Assembly (NCBI RefSeq): GCF_022829285.1
Contig: NZ_JAKSYI010000118.1
Location: 90,767-154,766 of the forward strand
Source: Methylobacterium sp. J-078
GTDB lineage: Bacteria; Pseudomonadota; Alphaproteobacteria; Rhizobiales; Beijerinckiaceae
Length of the DNA: 64,000 nt
Reading direction: 5' to 3'
Shown one piece after another: positions 54,245 through 63,291 of the stretch (positions within the stretch are counted from its first letter, which is position 1; each line of letters starts with the position of its first letter). The translations under genes were made by a program, and so were the position numbers. The notes beneath the pieces are model-generated. The model had not been told where the DNA came from. It worked only from the letters and a program-made list of their open reading frames with translations, and made no database searches.

Positions 54245-55615
54245 ATGGTGGACGCGGCAATCGCCACGGGCGATCCAAAAGGCCTCTCGGTGGCCCCACC
54301 CGCAGGTGGACGATCCGATCCCTCGCCGCCGGTCGAGCTCAAGCTCCTGTTCCTCCTTTCCTGGCTGCTGTGCGCGGTCTTCTACTTCTTCCAGTATGCG
54401 GTGCGTTCGGCGCCCGGGGTGATGCAGGCGGAACTGACCTCGGCCTGGGGTGCCAACCACATCGGGACGATGATCTCGGCCTATTACGTCGCCTACGCGG
54501 TGATGGCCCTGGTCGCAGGCGTCCTGCTGGACCGGTACGGTGCCCACCGGACCATCCCGTACGGCATCGCCGTCGTCGGCCTCGGATGTCTCGTGTTCGC
54601 GCAGGGCAGCGAGGCGGCCGGCATGATCGGCTTCGTCCTCCAGGCGACCGGGGCGATCTTCGCCTTCGTCGGTTCGTCCTACGTGGCGGCCCGCTACCTG
54701 CCGACGCGCATGCTGGCGCTGTTCATCGGCCTCACGCAATGCCTGGGCATGGCCGGCGCGGCGTTCGGATCGAAGCCGGTCCACATGGCTATCGACCCCG
54801 CTGGCGGATTTAATGTCCCCTGGCAGCACGTCTGGATCGCGTTCGCGGCGATGGGGTTCGCCCTGGCCCTCGCGACCTGGTTCGTGATGCCGCGCGAGAC
54901 CGGCGACAGCCCGAGCCACCATGCCGAGTTCTCGGTCCCCGCCCTGCTCCATCCGTTCAAGGTCATCTTCGGTAATCCGCAGAGCTGGCTCGCCGGCATC
55001 GTCGGGGGCCTTCTGTTCCTGCCCACCACCATCGGCGCCCTGGTCTGGGCTACCTCGTTCCTCCATGCCGGCGAGAACCTGACGATGGCGGAGGCCGCGT
55101 CCGACGCCGCCATGGTGCCCATCGGCTGGGTCATCGGCTGCCCGCTGCTCGGATACGTGTCCGACAGGCTTGGCCGTCGAAAGCCGGTGCTGCTGGGCGG
55201 CGCCCTGCTGATGCTCGCGGCCGGCCTGACGGCCATCTACGTCCCGGTCGGTACGCTGCCGCGCTATTCCGTGGCCCTGGTGCTCGGCATCGCGTCCGGG
55301 GCGGCGATGATCCCCTTCTCGATGATGAAGGAGACCAACCCGGCCCAGGTGAAGGGGACGGCGGCCGGGGTGATGAACTTCCTCGTCTTCGTGACGACGG
55401 GGATCGTGTCGCCCTTCATCTCGCACCTGATGCTGCCGAGGCAGGGCGTCCCGCTGACGCTGTCCGACTTCCAGACCGCCTTCCTGCCCTTGGTGGGCGG
55501 CGTCGTCCTGGCCCTGATCCTCGCCCTGTTCCTCCGGGAGACCGGAACGGCCGAGCAAGGTCCCCTGGTGCGCGGCGCGGACGGCCCTTCCGTCCGAACC
55601 CTCGCCCCGGCCTGA
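54245..55615 (+). CDS. MFS-family transporter
   Basis: This 456-residue protein has about 12 hydrophobic segments and the MFS loop motif GVLLDRYGAHRTIPYG between helices 2 and 3, with a second copy in YVSDRLGRRKPVLLGG. It belongs with anion/organic-acid symporters of the ACS-like type; the substrate is not evident. ATG 54245 is supported by GGAGAG 8 bases upstream. It is followed by a D-2-hydroxyacid dehydrogenase gene, so lactate or a similar acid is a reasonable guess for what it carries. Confidence 0.85.
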   Translation: MVDAAIATGDPKGLSVAPPAGGRSDPSPPVELKLLFLLSWLLCAVFYFFQYAVRSAPGVMQAELTSAWGANHIGTMISAYYVAYAVMALVAGVLLDRYGAHRTIPYGIAVVGLGCLVFAQGSEAAGMIGFVLQATGAIFAFVGSSYVAARYLPTRMLALFIGLTQCLGMAGAAFGSKPVHMAIDPAGGFNVPWQHVWIAFAAMGFALALATWFVMPRETGDSPSHHAEFSVPALLHPFKVIFGNPQSWLAGIVGGLLFLPTTIGALVWATSFLHAGENLTMAEAASDAAMVPIGWVIGCPLLGYVSDRLGRRKPVLLGGALLMLAAGLTAIYVPVGTLPRYSVALVLGIASGAAMIPFSMMKETNPAQVKGTAAGVMNFLVFVTTGIVSPFISHLMLPRQGVPLTLSDFQTAFLPLVGGVVLALILALFLRETGTAEQGPLVRGADGPSVRTLAPA

Positions 55616-55684
55616 ACCTCGCTCCCGGGCTGAACGGCCATGACGCCTTCGCCCCGCCAAACCGCTAGCCCAAGGATTGATCAC

Positions 55685-56671
55685 ATGGACGTCGCGGTCT
55701 TCAGCACCAAGCCGTACGACCGGCGCTTCCTCGACGCCGCGGTCGCGGGCCGTCACACCCTGAACTACATCGATGCGCGGCTCGACCGGACCACGGCGGT
55801 CCTCGCCGGCAAGGCCGAGGCCGTCTGCGCGTTCGTCAACGACGCAGTCGACGCGGCCGCCCTAGACACCTTTGCGAGTCTCGGGGTGCGCCTGGTCGTC
55901 CTGCGGTCGGCGGGTTTCAACAACGTCGACCTCGCCGCCGCCAAGCGACATGGCATCCTCGTCGCCCGGGTCCCAGCCTACTCCCCCGAGGCCGTTTCCG
56001 AACACGCCGTAGCGCTGATGCTGTCGCTCGACCGGCACATCCACCGCGCCTACGCCCGTGTCAGGGACGGCAACTTCGCCCTCGACGGCCTGCTCGGCTT
56101 CAACCTGCATGGCCGGACCGTGGGAATCGTCGGGACCGGCCGGATCGGGCAAGGCGTCGCCAGGATCATGCTCGGCTTCGGCTGCAAGGTCATCGGATAC
56201 GACGTCGAGCCGAGCCCGGCCTGCGAGGCCATGGGCGTCGTCTACCGCCCGCTGCAGGACCTGCTCGCCACCTCGGACATCATCTCCCTGCATTGTCCCC
56301 TGACGCCCGAGACGCGCCATCTCATCGATGCGGCCGCCATCGGGGTGATGAAGCGCGGCGTGATGCTGATCAACACGAGCCGCGGCGCCATCGTCGATAC
56401 CAAGGCGGTGGTCGCAGGGCTGAACGAGGGTCGGATCGGCCATCTCGGCCTCGACGTCTACGAGGAGGAGGAAGAGCTTTTCTTCGAGGACAAGTCCGAC
56501 GCGGTGATCCGCGACGACATCTTCGAGCGCCTGCTGATGTTCTCGAACGTGCTCGTCACCGGGCATCAGGGCTTCTTCACGGTCGAGGCGATGACGGCCA
56601 TCGCCGAGACAACCGTCGCCAACATCGACGCATTCGAACGGACGGGACGACCGGTCCACGAAGTCCTCTGA
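55685..56671 (+). CDS. D-2-hydroxyacid dehydrogenase (D-lactate dehydrogenase-like)
   Basis: This 328-residue protein matches the LdhA-type D-lactate dehydrogenases: MDVAVFSTKPYDRRFLDAA, NAD motif VGIVGTGRIGQGVARI, catalytic Arg in NTSRGAIVD, Glu in EEEEELFFEDK region and His in GHQGFFTVEA. It interconverts pyruvate and D-lactate with NAD(H). In a region with FNR/FixK-like boxes, fermentation or redox balancing in low oxygen is a fitting role. The ATG at 55685 gives the family N-terminus. Confidence 0.9.
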   Translation: MDVAVFSTKPYDRRFLDAAVAGRHTLNYIDARLDRTTAVLAGKAEAVCAFVNDAVDAAALDTFASLGVRLVVLRSAGFNNVDLAAAKRHGILVARVPAYSPEAVSEHAVALMLSLDRHIHRAYARVRDGNFALDGLLGFNLHGRTVGIVGTGRIGQGVARIMLGFGCKVIGYDVEPSPACEAMGVVYRPLQDLLATSDIISLHCPLTPETRHLIDAAAIGVMKRGVMLINTSRGAIVDTKAVVAGLNEGRIGHLGLDVYEEEEELFFEDKSDAVIRDDIFERLLMFSNVLVTGHQGFFTVEAMTAIAETTVANIDAFERTGRPVHEVL

Positions 56672-56709
56672 TCCCACGGAGGTGCGTACCTTCACCGCTG
56701 GAGAACACC

Positions 56710-57084
56710 ATGCTGCCCCACGTCACCCTGACCCTCGCCCGCGGCCCGGATTTTCCCGACGGAAGCGTCGACCGCGGCTACGAGATCGATGCGCCGCTCG
56801 GCGCCGGCGGAGAGCTCGATCCGGCGCTCTGGCGCGAGATGCGGGACCTTTGCCGCGTCCGCCGGTTCTGGCTCGGCGAGCCGAACCGCGACGGGCGCCT
56901 GGTCCACCGGCAGGGGGGCTTCGGCGGTGGCACCTGGCTGATCGACTACGACGACAGAACGACGGATGACGACGAGCCGGGCTACAAGTTGGGTAGCCAC
57001 CGCTTCGTCGAGGGCGAGTACGTCTCGATCCGCGACGACGGCATAATGCGGACCTTCAGGGTCTCACACGTTCGCTTATCGTGA
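56710..57084 (+). CDS. Hypothetical protein
   Basis: This 124-residue protein has a strand-rich pattern (HVTLTLARGPDFPDGSVDRGYEIDAPLGAGGELD; RRFWLGEPNRDGRLVHR; YVSIRDDGIMRTFRVSHVR). Short proteins of this type occur in Methylobacterium-like genomes, but I know no function. It follows the lactate-dehydrogenase-like gene by 38 bases and is the last high-GC gene before an AT-rich gap. Confidence 0.6.
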   Translation: MLPHVTLTLARGPDFPDGSVDRGYEIDAPLGAGGELDPALWREMRDLCRVRRFWLGEPNRDGRLVHRQGGFGGGTWLIDYDDRTTDDDEPGYKLGSHRFVEGEYVSIRDDGIMRTFRVSHVRLS

Positions 57085-57343
57085 AAATTCTCCGAAACCA
57101 ATGTTAATCTTGTAGGATCGAATTTGATATACTGATAAACGCCCGCGCTATTGCAAAATAGGCGCATATTTTTGAAGAAAAACTGATGTTATATTATTAT
57201 AGTCAGATTAAGTCATAGAGAATAAATTCGCCGCTAAGGCAGATTTCAGTGTATTAATCCCAGATTGATCAGGGTAATATTTTTGAGAACGACGGTATAT
57301 TTAATGCCGGCCCGTCTACAGGGCGAGCGTCTCAGGCGTGCAG
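57085..57343. other. AT-rich spacer at a compositional boundary
   Basis: These 259 bases are by far the most AT-rich of the window. They contain a hairpin with a T-run at 57145-57173 but no gene and no copies of the CCCATAA transposon repeats. They separate the high-GC stress region from a block of genes with more moderate GC content. Confidence 0.5.
57145..57173 (+). terminator. Hairpin with T-run
   Basis: GCGCTATT and AATAGGCGC pair (with one bulged G) around GCAA, followed by ATATTTTT. It could end the rightward transcript from the lactate-dehydrogenase-like and hypothetical genes. Confidence 0.5.
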
Positions 57344-58009
57344 TCAGCGGCCGCATCCGGGCGCGTGATCACCGCCCGGCCAGCGCGAGTTGCGGATGAG
57401 GTTGCAGAAATTTCCTCTGCGGAAGCTCGGCTCTTTGTCTGCGATTACGTCGGCCTTGACGTTGCCGAAGGTGGTGTCCGGCTTATGCCGGATGCCGTCG
57501 TAGAACGCCTGGATGATACCTTCCTTGAAGTCCGGTGCGCGCGGGAAGGCTGACACGATAGCCTCGCGCTCGACCTCGGAATAATCCGCGTAGGACAAAC
57601 CAAGCACGTCCATCTCGACGCCAGCCGTGAGGAGCGCGACAACCGCATGCATGTGGACTGGAATGCCAGGGGTCGTGTGCAGGGCGATGGCGGTCCAAAC
57701 TGTATAGACATCCGCCTCCGGCACCCCGTGGGCCTTCAGGAAGTCGCGGGCCGCGTTGGCACCGTCAACCTCAAAGCGTTCGTTCGCGCTACTGTAGTTT
57801 GCCATCAGTCCGACGTCGTGGAACATCGCACCGGCATAAAGGAGCTCCCGGTCGAAGCTGAGACCGCGATGGACACCGGCTATGGCACCGAACTGGTAGA
57901 CCCGACTTGAATGGTTGAAGAGCAGTTCGGTTTCGGTGTCCCGAACAAATGCCGTGACGGCACGGGCAAGCTTGCTGTCGGGAACGAATGCCTCGATGGA
58001 CGCGCTCAT
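57344..58009 (-). CDS. HD-domain hydrolase (cyanamide hydratase-like group)
   Basis: This 221-residue protein has an HD domain with HSSRVYQFGA, the metal motif MFHDVGL, and a later ALHTTPGIP helix. It resembles the HD proteins grouped with cyanamide hydratase more than the nucleotide-cleaving ones, but the substrate cannot be read from sequence. It starts a row of leftward genes of lower GC (HD, DsrE, MBL, alpha/beta hydrolase) apparently acquired together. Confidence 0.8.
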   Translation of the reverse strand: MSASIEAFVPDSKLARAVTAFVRDTETELLFNHSSRVYQFGAIAGVHRGLSFDRELLYAGAMFHDVGLMANYSSANERFEVDGANAARDFLKAHGVPEADVYTVWTAIALHTTPGIPVHMHAVVALLTAGVEMDVLGLSYADYSEVEREAIVSAFPRAPDFKEGIIQAFYDGIRHKPDTTFGNVKADVIADKEPSFRRGNFCNLIRNSRWPGGDHAPGCGR

Positions 58010-58051
58010 GATCGGGTCTCCTTTGCGTTAGGGGAAACTTCAGAAAGCTGC

Positions 58052-58495
58052 TCACTCAGAGATTTTGACGAACCCCTGCTGCACAAGTTGGGCGGTCCGC
58101 GCCATCGCGTCCGTATTGACGGCGATGTCCGGGAGCAAATCCTTGTTTGTCCAGCCATGTGCCTTTGCGGTAGCGCCGCAGAGCTCTACCCGTACGCCGC
58201 GTACTACAAGGTCAGTCACAAGCGATTTGTACGGATTGCCAGTCGATATGTGTCGTTCGCCATTATAGGCGTCATCGTGAAGCATCACGTGCCCGGCATT
58301 GGTATGGAAGACAGCGATAACATCCGATCTTGCGCCCCAGTCGGCGATGTCCCCGGTGATAAGCTGGAGATGAAAAATGGACGCCGGCAGGTCGCCCTCG
58401 AATGCCAGTGCGCTTATGCTGAATACGATTCTGAGCTCGTCCAATTTCACGGGAATGTCGATGCGAAGCGCTTCTGCTATATGTGTCATGGTCAT
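58052..58495 (-). CDS. DsrE-family protein
   Basis: This 147-residue protein has the DsrE/YchN-like pattern (RIVFSISALAFEGDLPASIFHLQLITGDIADWGARSDVIAVFHTNAGHVM, and a C-terminal GVRVELCGATAKAHGW with the conserved Cys position of the family). Members carry or sense sulfur, often as small oligomers. ATG 58495 gives MTMTHIAEAL; a longer start at 58531 is less likely. It lies 42 bases upstream of the HD gene, same strand. Confidence 0.75.
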   Translation of the reverse strand: MTMTHIAEALRIDIPVKLDELRIVFSISALAFEGDLPASIFHLQLITGDIADWGARSDVIAVFHTNAGHVMLHDDAYNGERHISTGNPYKSLVTDLVVRGVRVELCGATAKAHGWTNKDLLPDIAVNTDAMARTAQLVQQGFVKISE

Positions 58496-58628
58496 TGATC
58501 CTATAAATGGCTGAGGTGGCTGTGATGCCAAAACCGCTTTCGGGTTTCGCGCGGCTCACGTCATAAATCGGGGGCGATGACTGTCCTGCCTTGCCTGGAC
58601 CTTGGTGCAAGGAAGCTCGGCCGCGATT

Positions 58629-59576
58629 TCAGACGCCCCGATAGACAAGCGCCGTGAAGAGCTTGCCGCTGATGATTGAGCGACCCCAAGCCGCGTCATG
58701 GTCCTTCGTCGGCTCGGCTGCCTGAACTTGCTCCAGCGTCATGCCTTTCTGCTTGAGTGCCGCAACCCGATTACGAATTGTCACAAGCATGTCGCGGAAC
58801 GCCGTCTGAGAGCCTAGGTCACCTACAGGTCCATGGCCGGGAACGATGATCGTGTGAGCGGTCGACATGGCAATGTTAGCATCGGCTGCGGTGATGGCAC
58901 CGTCGATACTTCCACCGCCCACATAGTCGATGAATGGATATTGTCCGTTCCAAAAAGTATCGCCGGTGGCAAGAACATCGGCGTTGACGAAATAAACGGA
59001 GATATCCCCGTCCGTATGCCCGCTCGTATAATGGCGAATACGGATTGTTTCGCCATTTTCGTAGAGCGTTTTGTCCCCTGCGACGGAGAGGTTGGGCAGT
59101 TCGGCGACTGGCTTGGGTCGAAAGGTGTTGCCCCATTCGACGACACGGATCGTTTCTTCTTGGCGACTGATGGCAACCGGGTCGGCCATGATGCTGGCGC
59201 CTTGGGCGCGGACCCATCCGGCACCGTCGGCATGATCCCAGTGCCAATGCGTGACGATGGCCAGTCGAATCCCGCCGGGTCCGATTGACCGCAAAGCATC
59301 GAGGATCATGGCTTTGGAGACGGCGATGCCGACGTCCACCAGAAAGAAGCCCTCGGGCCCGGGTAGTGCGGTGATGTTGCCCCCGGAACCGTCGAGCATG
59401 CTGACTCCGCCTCGCAGCGGGTGGACGTTGATCGGGCCGGCCTTTGCCGCGGCGTTGATCGCTTCGAATGGCGTGGAGTTCTGAGCCTGGGCAGGGGCTG
59501 GCCCGAGCAGGGGGAAGGTAAGAGACAGCGCCAACATGAGGCTTCGGCTGCTTCGACGGTCGATACGGGTGTTCAT
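58629..59576 (-). CDS. Secreted MBL-fold metallohydrolase
   Basis: This 315-residue protein has a signal peptide (SLMLALSLTFPLLGPAPAQA) and a complete MBL-fold metal site (THWHWDHADGA with HxHxDH, then HYTSGHTDGD and IVPGHGPV). It is related to the periplasmic quinoprotein-associated/SoxH-like hydrolases rather than to true beta-lactamases. The start at 59576 was chosen for the signal sequence. Function in the periplasm is unknown. Confidence 0.85.
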   Translation of the reverse strand: MNTRIDRRSSRSLMLALSLTFPLLGPAPAQAQNSTPFEAINAAAKAGPINVHPLRGGVSMLDGSGGNITALPGPEGFFLVDVGIAVSKAMILDALRSIGPGGIRLAIVTHWHWDHADGAGWVRAQGASIMADPVAISRQEETIRVVEWGNTFRPKPVAELPNLSVAGDKTLYENGETIRIRHYTSGHTDGDISVYFVNADVLATGDTFWNGQYPFIDYVGGGSIDGAITAADANIAMSTAHTIIVPGHGPVGDLGSQTAFRDMLVTIRNRVAALKQKGMTLEQVQAAEPTKDHDAAWGRSIISGKLFTALVYRGV

Positions 59577-59732
59577 GTTCGCTCCTCGGTGCGAAGGCAG
59601 GCGGCGATGGCAGGCCGTGGATAGCTCGCTCGATGGATCGCGAGGGTGCCTTGGCTGCTTGCGGCCCAATGAGGCCTGGTACCCGGGTCACTTCGCCTCG
59701 ACGGTCGCAGGCAGCGACCGTCGAGGGCGCAT

Positions 59733-60560
59733 TCAAGACCGGATGAAGGACAGGATGTCTGCGTTGATCACGTCGGCATGCGTCGTCGCCATGCCGTGCG
59801 GGAAACCGGGATAGGTCTTCAACGTGCCATTCTTAAGCAGATCCGAAGCCACTCGCGAGGTTGTCGCAAGTGGTGCGACTTGGTCATCCTCTCCGTGCAT
59901 CAAGAACACGGGTTGCTGGATGTTCGTCAGATCAACCGTGAAATCGGTGTCAGCGAAGGCACCAATGCAATCGAATTGCGCCTTTATGTCACCAATCATG
60001 GCCTGCTTGAACCAATTATCAGTGACTGCGGATGATACCCCCGCACCAGTTCTATTGTATCCGTAGAAAGGACCTGTCGAAAAATCCCTGTAGAATTGTG
60101 CGCGATTGCCGAGAATGCCGGCACGAATGCCGTCGATTACCTCCGGCGGTACGCCGTTCGGGTTGCTTGGGGACCTGCCGAGCTTCGGGGGAATTGCCCC
60201 GATCAGCACTGCCTTGGCGACCTGCCCCCCGCTGCCGTATCTTGCGACATAGCGGATCACCTCACCGCCGCCGGTCGAATGCCCGATATGCACCGCGTTT
60301 CGCAGGCCCAAGTGGAGCGCCACCGCAGAAACATCGGCAGCATAGGTGTCCATGTCATTGCCCTGGGACGACGGGCTTGAGCGACCATGGCCACGGCGAT
60401 CATGTGCGATCACGCGATAGCCCTTGTCGGCAAAGAACATCATCTGGGTGTCCCAGTCATCGCCGCTTAGCGGCCAGCCGTGGTGGAAGAAGATTGGCTG
60501 GCCGGCTCCCCACTCCTTGTAGAAGATCTCGGTTCCGTCCTTGACCTTGATCGCGCTCAT
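59733..60560 (-). CDS. Alpha/beta hydrolase, non-haem chloroperoxidase-like
   Basis: This 275-residue protein matches the cofactor-free haloperoxidase/esterase group: HHGWPLSGDDWDTQMMFF oxyanion region, GHSTGGGE nucleophile elbow, Asp in HGEDDQVAP and His in GFPHGMATTH. Typical activities are ester hydrolysis and perhydrolysis. It is divergent from a GlxA-type AraC regulator, which is the likely controller; this arrangement (hydrolase plus AraC) recurs in acquired stress loci. The ATG at 60560 gives MSAIKVKDGTEI. Confidence 0.88.
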   Translation of the reverse strand: MSAIKVKDGTEIFYKEWGAGQPIFFHHGWPLSGDDWDTQMMFFADKGYRVIAHDRRGHGRSSPSSQGNDMDTYAADVSAVALHLGLRNAVHIGHSTGGGEVIRYVARYGSGGQVAKAVLIGAIPPKLGRSPSNPNGVPPEVIDGIRAGILGNRAQFYRDFSTGPFYGYNRTGAGVSSAVTDNWFKQAMIGDIKAQFDCIGAFADTDFTVDLTNIQQPVFLMHGEDDQVAPLATTSRVASDLLKNGTLKTYPGFPHGMATTHADVINADILSFIRS

Positions 60561-60826
60561 TGGCTTATCTCCAGATCTCTTTGTCCGGTCATTCCCGATG
60601 TGGAGAGGGCGTTGCCGACAAGTGCAAGGCTTGAGAAGGCCGCCCTCCCAAAAATGAGTTCCCACTTCGCAATATTGACCAGTGGCTTCATTCCAGGATT
60701 TATTTGCGAAGTTATAATCGGGCTCCACGAGAATTAAGCGGCGACTTCGCCGAGCTCTCTCTGATAAGGTACGGCGGCGCGGACAGTGATCGGCCGAACC
60801 GACAAAACAGGAGGAAGAAGCGACAA

Positions 60827-61822
60827 ATGGCATCCGCACCTCCGCCGCTTGGGATCGCCATTGTAGTCAGGGAACGGACGATGCTCGGCATCGTGCACGG
60901 TCTGACGGATCTGTTCCGGATGACCGACGATCTCAGCCGCGCGCGCCTTGGCTCAAACGATCCAGTGCTGCGGATCAGTCACTTCGCCGATACTGGCGCT
61001 GGCGGGATCGTCAGGACGTTCGATTCACTTCCCGGGATGGCTCAACCCGGGGAGAGCATCGCGCGCGTCATCATCATCCCGCCTCGCGAGACCGCAATCC
61101 TCGGCACGGAAATCGCGCCGAAGTGGTCGGACTGGCTCATCGGGCAGCATGCCGGAGGAGCTGTCCTGACGTCGATTTGCGGAGGCACGTTCCTTCTCGC
61201 ACAGACAGGGCTTCTTGATGGGCGTCGCGCCACGACGCATGCCTGCAGCGTGCCCAATCTAACGGCTCTGTTTCCGGCGATAGAATTCGATGTCGATGCG
61301 GTTCGAACCGAAGATGACGACATCATTACCGTGGGCGGTATTATGGCTTGGACCGATCTCGCTCTCGTCATCGTCAGGAGGTTGCTAGGTACCGCAGCGA
61401 TGATGGAAATCGCGGATTTTATGATGATCGAACCGCCTAATCGCGAGCAGCGGTTCCACAAGACATTCCTACCGGACATGAACCATGGCGATACCGCCAT
61501 TCTCAAATCCCAGTATGAACTCCATGCCCGTGCGCCAGCCGGAATCACTGTGAACGATATGGCTCAATGGTCGGGCCTGGAGATGCGAACCTTCGCTCGC
61601 CGCTTTCATGGTGCCACCGGTCTGCGGCCAAATGAATATCGCCTCAAACTGAGGATGGAAAAAGCGCGTGAGCTCCTCGAAGCCAACACAGTCCCTATTA
61701 GTCAGGTGGCCTCTGATATCGGCTATGGCGATATCGCGTCGTTCCGTCAGGCTTTTGCCAAAGAGATGGGGTTTCGCCCAAGCGACTATCGTAAAAAGTT
61801 TGGTCATAGTTTGACGGGATAA
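60827..61822 (+). CDS. GlxA-type AraC-family regulator with DJ-1/PfpI domain
   Basis: This 331-residue protein has an N-terminal DJ-1/PfpI-like domain (about 10-190, with SICGGTFLLAQTGLLDGRRATTH) and a C-terminal AraC double helix-turn-helix (about 230-325: VNDMAQWSGLEMRTFARRFHGATGLRPNEYRLKLRMEKARELL; QVASDIGYGDIASFRQAFAKEMGFRPSDYRKKF in essence). The ATG at 60827 follows GGAGGAAG. It probably activates the divergent leftward genes in response to a small molecule or oxidant. Confidence 0.88.
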   Translation: MASAPPPLGIAIVVRERTMLGIVHGLTDLFRMTDDLSRARLGSNDPVLRISHFADTGAGGIVRTFDSLPGMAQPGESIARVIIIPPRETAILGTEIAPKWSDWLIGQHAGGAVLTSICGGTFLLAQTGLLDGRRATTHACSVPNLTALFPAIEFDVDAVRTEDDDIITVGGIMAWTDLALVIVRRLLGTAAMMEIADFMMIEPPNREQRFHKTFLPDMNHGDTAILKSQYELHARAPAGITVNDMAQWSGLEMRTFARRFHGATGLRPNEYRLKLRMEKARELLEANTVPISQVASDIGYGDIASFRQAFAKEMGFRPSDYRKKFGHSLTG

Positions 61823-62068
61823 AACCTTGGCAAATGGGCGGCTTTTCTCAAAAAGATGGCACTCAATAAATTGCTGGTCCGCGTATGGGGCGAATGCTCG
61901 GGTTTCGGGTCTGCACCAACTCTGCCTCATCACCGCAGGCCGATGCTTCTGGTCCGATGAATGAATGACTGTTTTCGGAAGATACCTGCAGCTGACTACG
62001 CGGCTGTCATGAGTTGCAAGCGGGCCCATAGCGTAGCCCGGATATCCAGGTTGCCATCACTTCAACGT

Positions 62069-62515
62069 TCATGCCGTCCCCGTTTTTACCGGCATGCGCC
62101 ATGCCGCAGCGGTCGCGCAGGCGACGTCCTGTTCCAGGGATGCCTCACCGTAGACTCCGATGGCGCCTATCAGGGTTCCATGCCGTCTCAGGGGAATGCC
62201 GCCGCGCTCGTGAAAGGCCGCGGTCCCTTCGCCCTCGACGACCGAACAATAGAGGTCATCCCCGGGCGGAGGCATGAACTCGCTGGGTTCGCCCGAAACC
62301 GCGGAGGCCACGGCCTTGCCGATGGCGCCGCGCGCGGTCATGCAGCCGGCACCGTCCATCTTCGAGAAGGCGACGAGGCGACCCTGGGGGCCGCAGACCG
62401 CGACGCTTACGGTGATCCCGAGCCGGCGGGCCTCGGTGACGGCGCGCCCGACGATTGCGGTCGCCTCCTCAAGCGTCAGTTCACCGGCATCGACCATGGA
62501 AACGCGGGCGTTCAT
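62069..62515 (-). CDS. GlcG/HbpS-family protein
   Basis: This 148-residue protein has the GlcG/HbpS (DUF336) fold pattern: LTLEEATAIVGRAVTEARRLGITVSVAVCGPQGRLVAFSKMDGA and a C-terminal GAIGVYGEASLEQDVACATAA. HbpS binds haem and signals oxidative stress in actinobacteria; other members have metabolic roles. The ATG at 62515 overlaps the stop of the upstream gene (TGATG), so the two are coupled. Confidence 0.85.
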   Translation of the reverse strand: MNARVSMVDAGELTLEEATAIVGRAVTEARRLGITVSVAVCGPQGRLVAFSKMDGAGCMTARGAIGKAVASAVSGEPSEFMPPPGDDLYCSVVEGEGTAAFHERGGIPLRRHGTLIGAIGVYGEASLEQDVACATAAAWRMPVKTGTA

Positions 62516-63225
62516 CACTTGGCGTCCCGGGTCAGCATCTCGCGGCCGAGCGCCAGCAGCTGTCCGTCGGTGGCGGCCGACAGGTCGATGGTCGCGGTCG
62601 CCACGACGCGTCCCTGCGTCTCGTAGTGATGCTCGCGCAGGCGATCCGCAAGAACGGCCATCGCGCTGGCCTTGCCGGTGCCATGCCCGACGATGGCGAT
62701 GCGCGGCGCGTTCACGACGGCGGCAGCGATGCGGTCGTAGTAGCCGAGGTCCTCCGGCGCGCGTTGCCCGCGATAGTTGCCGTCCTCCTTGTGGGAGAGA
62801 TGGTGGATGGACCCGTTCGGATCGTAGGGGCGCAGCGTGGTCTCGGTCTCGCCGCCCACAATCTCGGGGTCGAGGCGATAGATCCGGGCGTCGTGGTGGT
62901 CGACGACGATGAGGGCGTCGCTCTCCGCCGGGGTCGGCGAGGCCTCAAGGATCTCGGTGGAGTAGGGCGACAGCCCGGCATCCTGCATCAGGTGGCGCAG
63001 GCGCTCCACCTCGCGCGGGTCCATGTCCTTGTCCCGCGGGCGGAGGAAGGTCGCCGTCCGGCCGGCGAGGGTGAAGCCCCACTTGTCGTCGCGCTTCTCC
63101 TCGGCGCTGCCGATCCGCCCGACGAAGGCCACGACCTCGCGCCATTCGAGGTTGTTGCTGGTCGGGTGATGGAATATCCGGCCGAGGAGGGTCCGGTCGT
63201 GACCGTGGATCTGGGCATTGATCAT
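62515..63225 (-). CDS. baeRF-like protein with a HicA-like N-terminal unit
   Basis: This 236-residue protein has a short N-terminal domain (about 10-65; NNLEWREVVAFVGRIGSAEEKRDDKWGFTLAGRTATFLRP) reminiscent of the HicA/YcfA double-stranded-RNA-binding fold and a C-terminal part (about 100-230) resembling bacterial eRF1 domain 3-like (baeRF) or translational-machinery proteins (IVVDHHDARIYRLDPE; APRIAIVGHGTGKASAMAVLADRL). Such proteins are found in stress regions and may act on stalled ribosomes. Both assignments are by eye and weak. It lies between the second BON gene and the GlcG/HbpS gene. Confidence 0.55.
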   Translation of the reverse strand: MINAQIHGHDRTLLGRIFHHPTSNNLEWREVVAFVGRIGSAEEKRDDKWGFTLAGRTATFLRPRDKDMDPREVERLRHLMQDAGLSPYSTEILEASPTPAESDALIVVDHHDARIYRLDPEIVGGETETTLRPYDPNGSIHHLSHKEDGNYRGQRAPEDLGYYDRIAAAVVNAPRIAIVGHGTGKASAMAVLADRLREHHYETQGRVVATATIDLSAATDGQLLALGREMLTRDAK

Positions 63226-63291
63226 CGGAAGTGGTTCCTGACGGACTCCGCACCGGGCGGCCTGCCCGGTGCGGTGGCGTGGTCGGTTCGC

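Noticed and set aside
57264..57277. TTGATCAGGGTAAT as an FNR-like box in the AT-rich spacer
   Set aside because: The second half does not match, and AT-rich sequence produces such half-sites by chance.
57085..57343. AT-rich spacer as the right end of the Tn7-like element
   Set aside because: No TTATGGG or CCCATAA repeats and no ACA end in suitable context.
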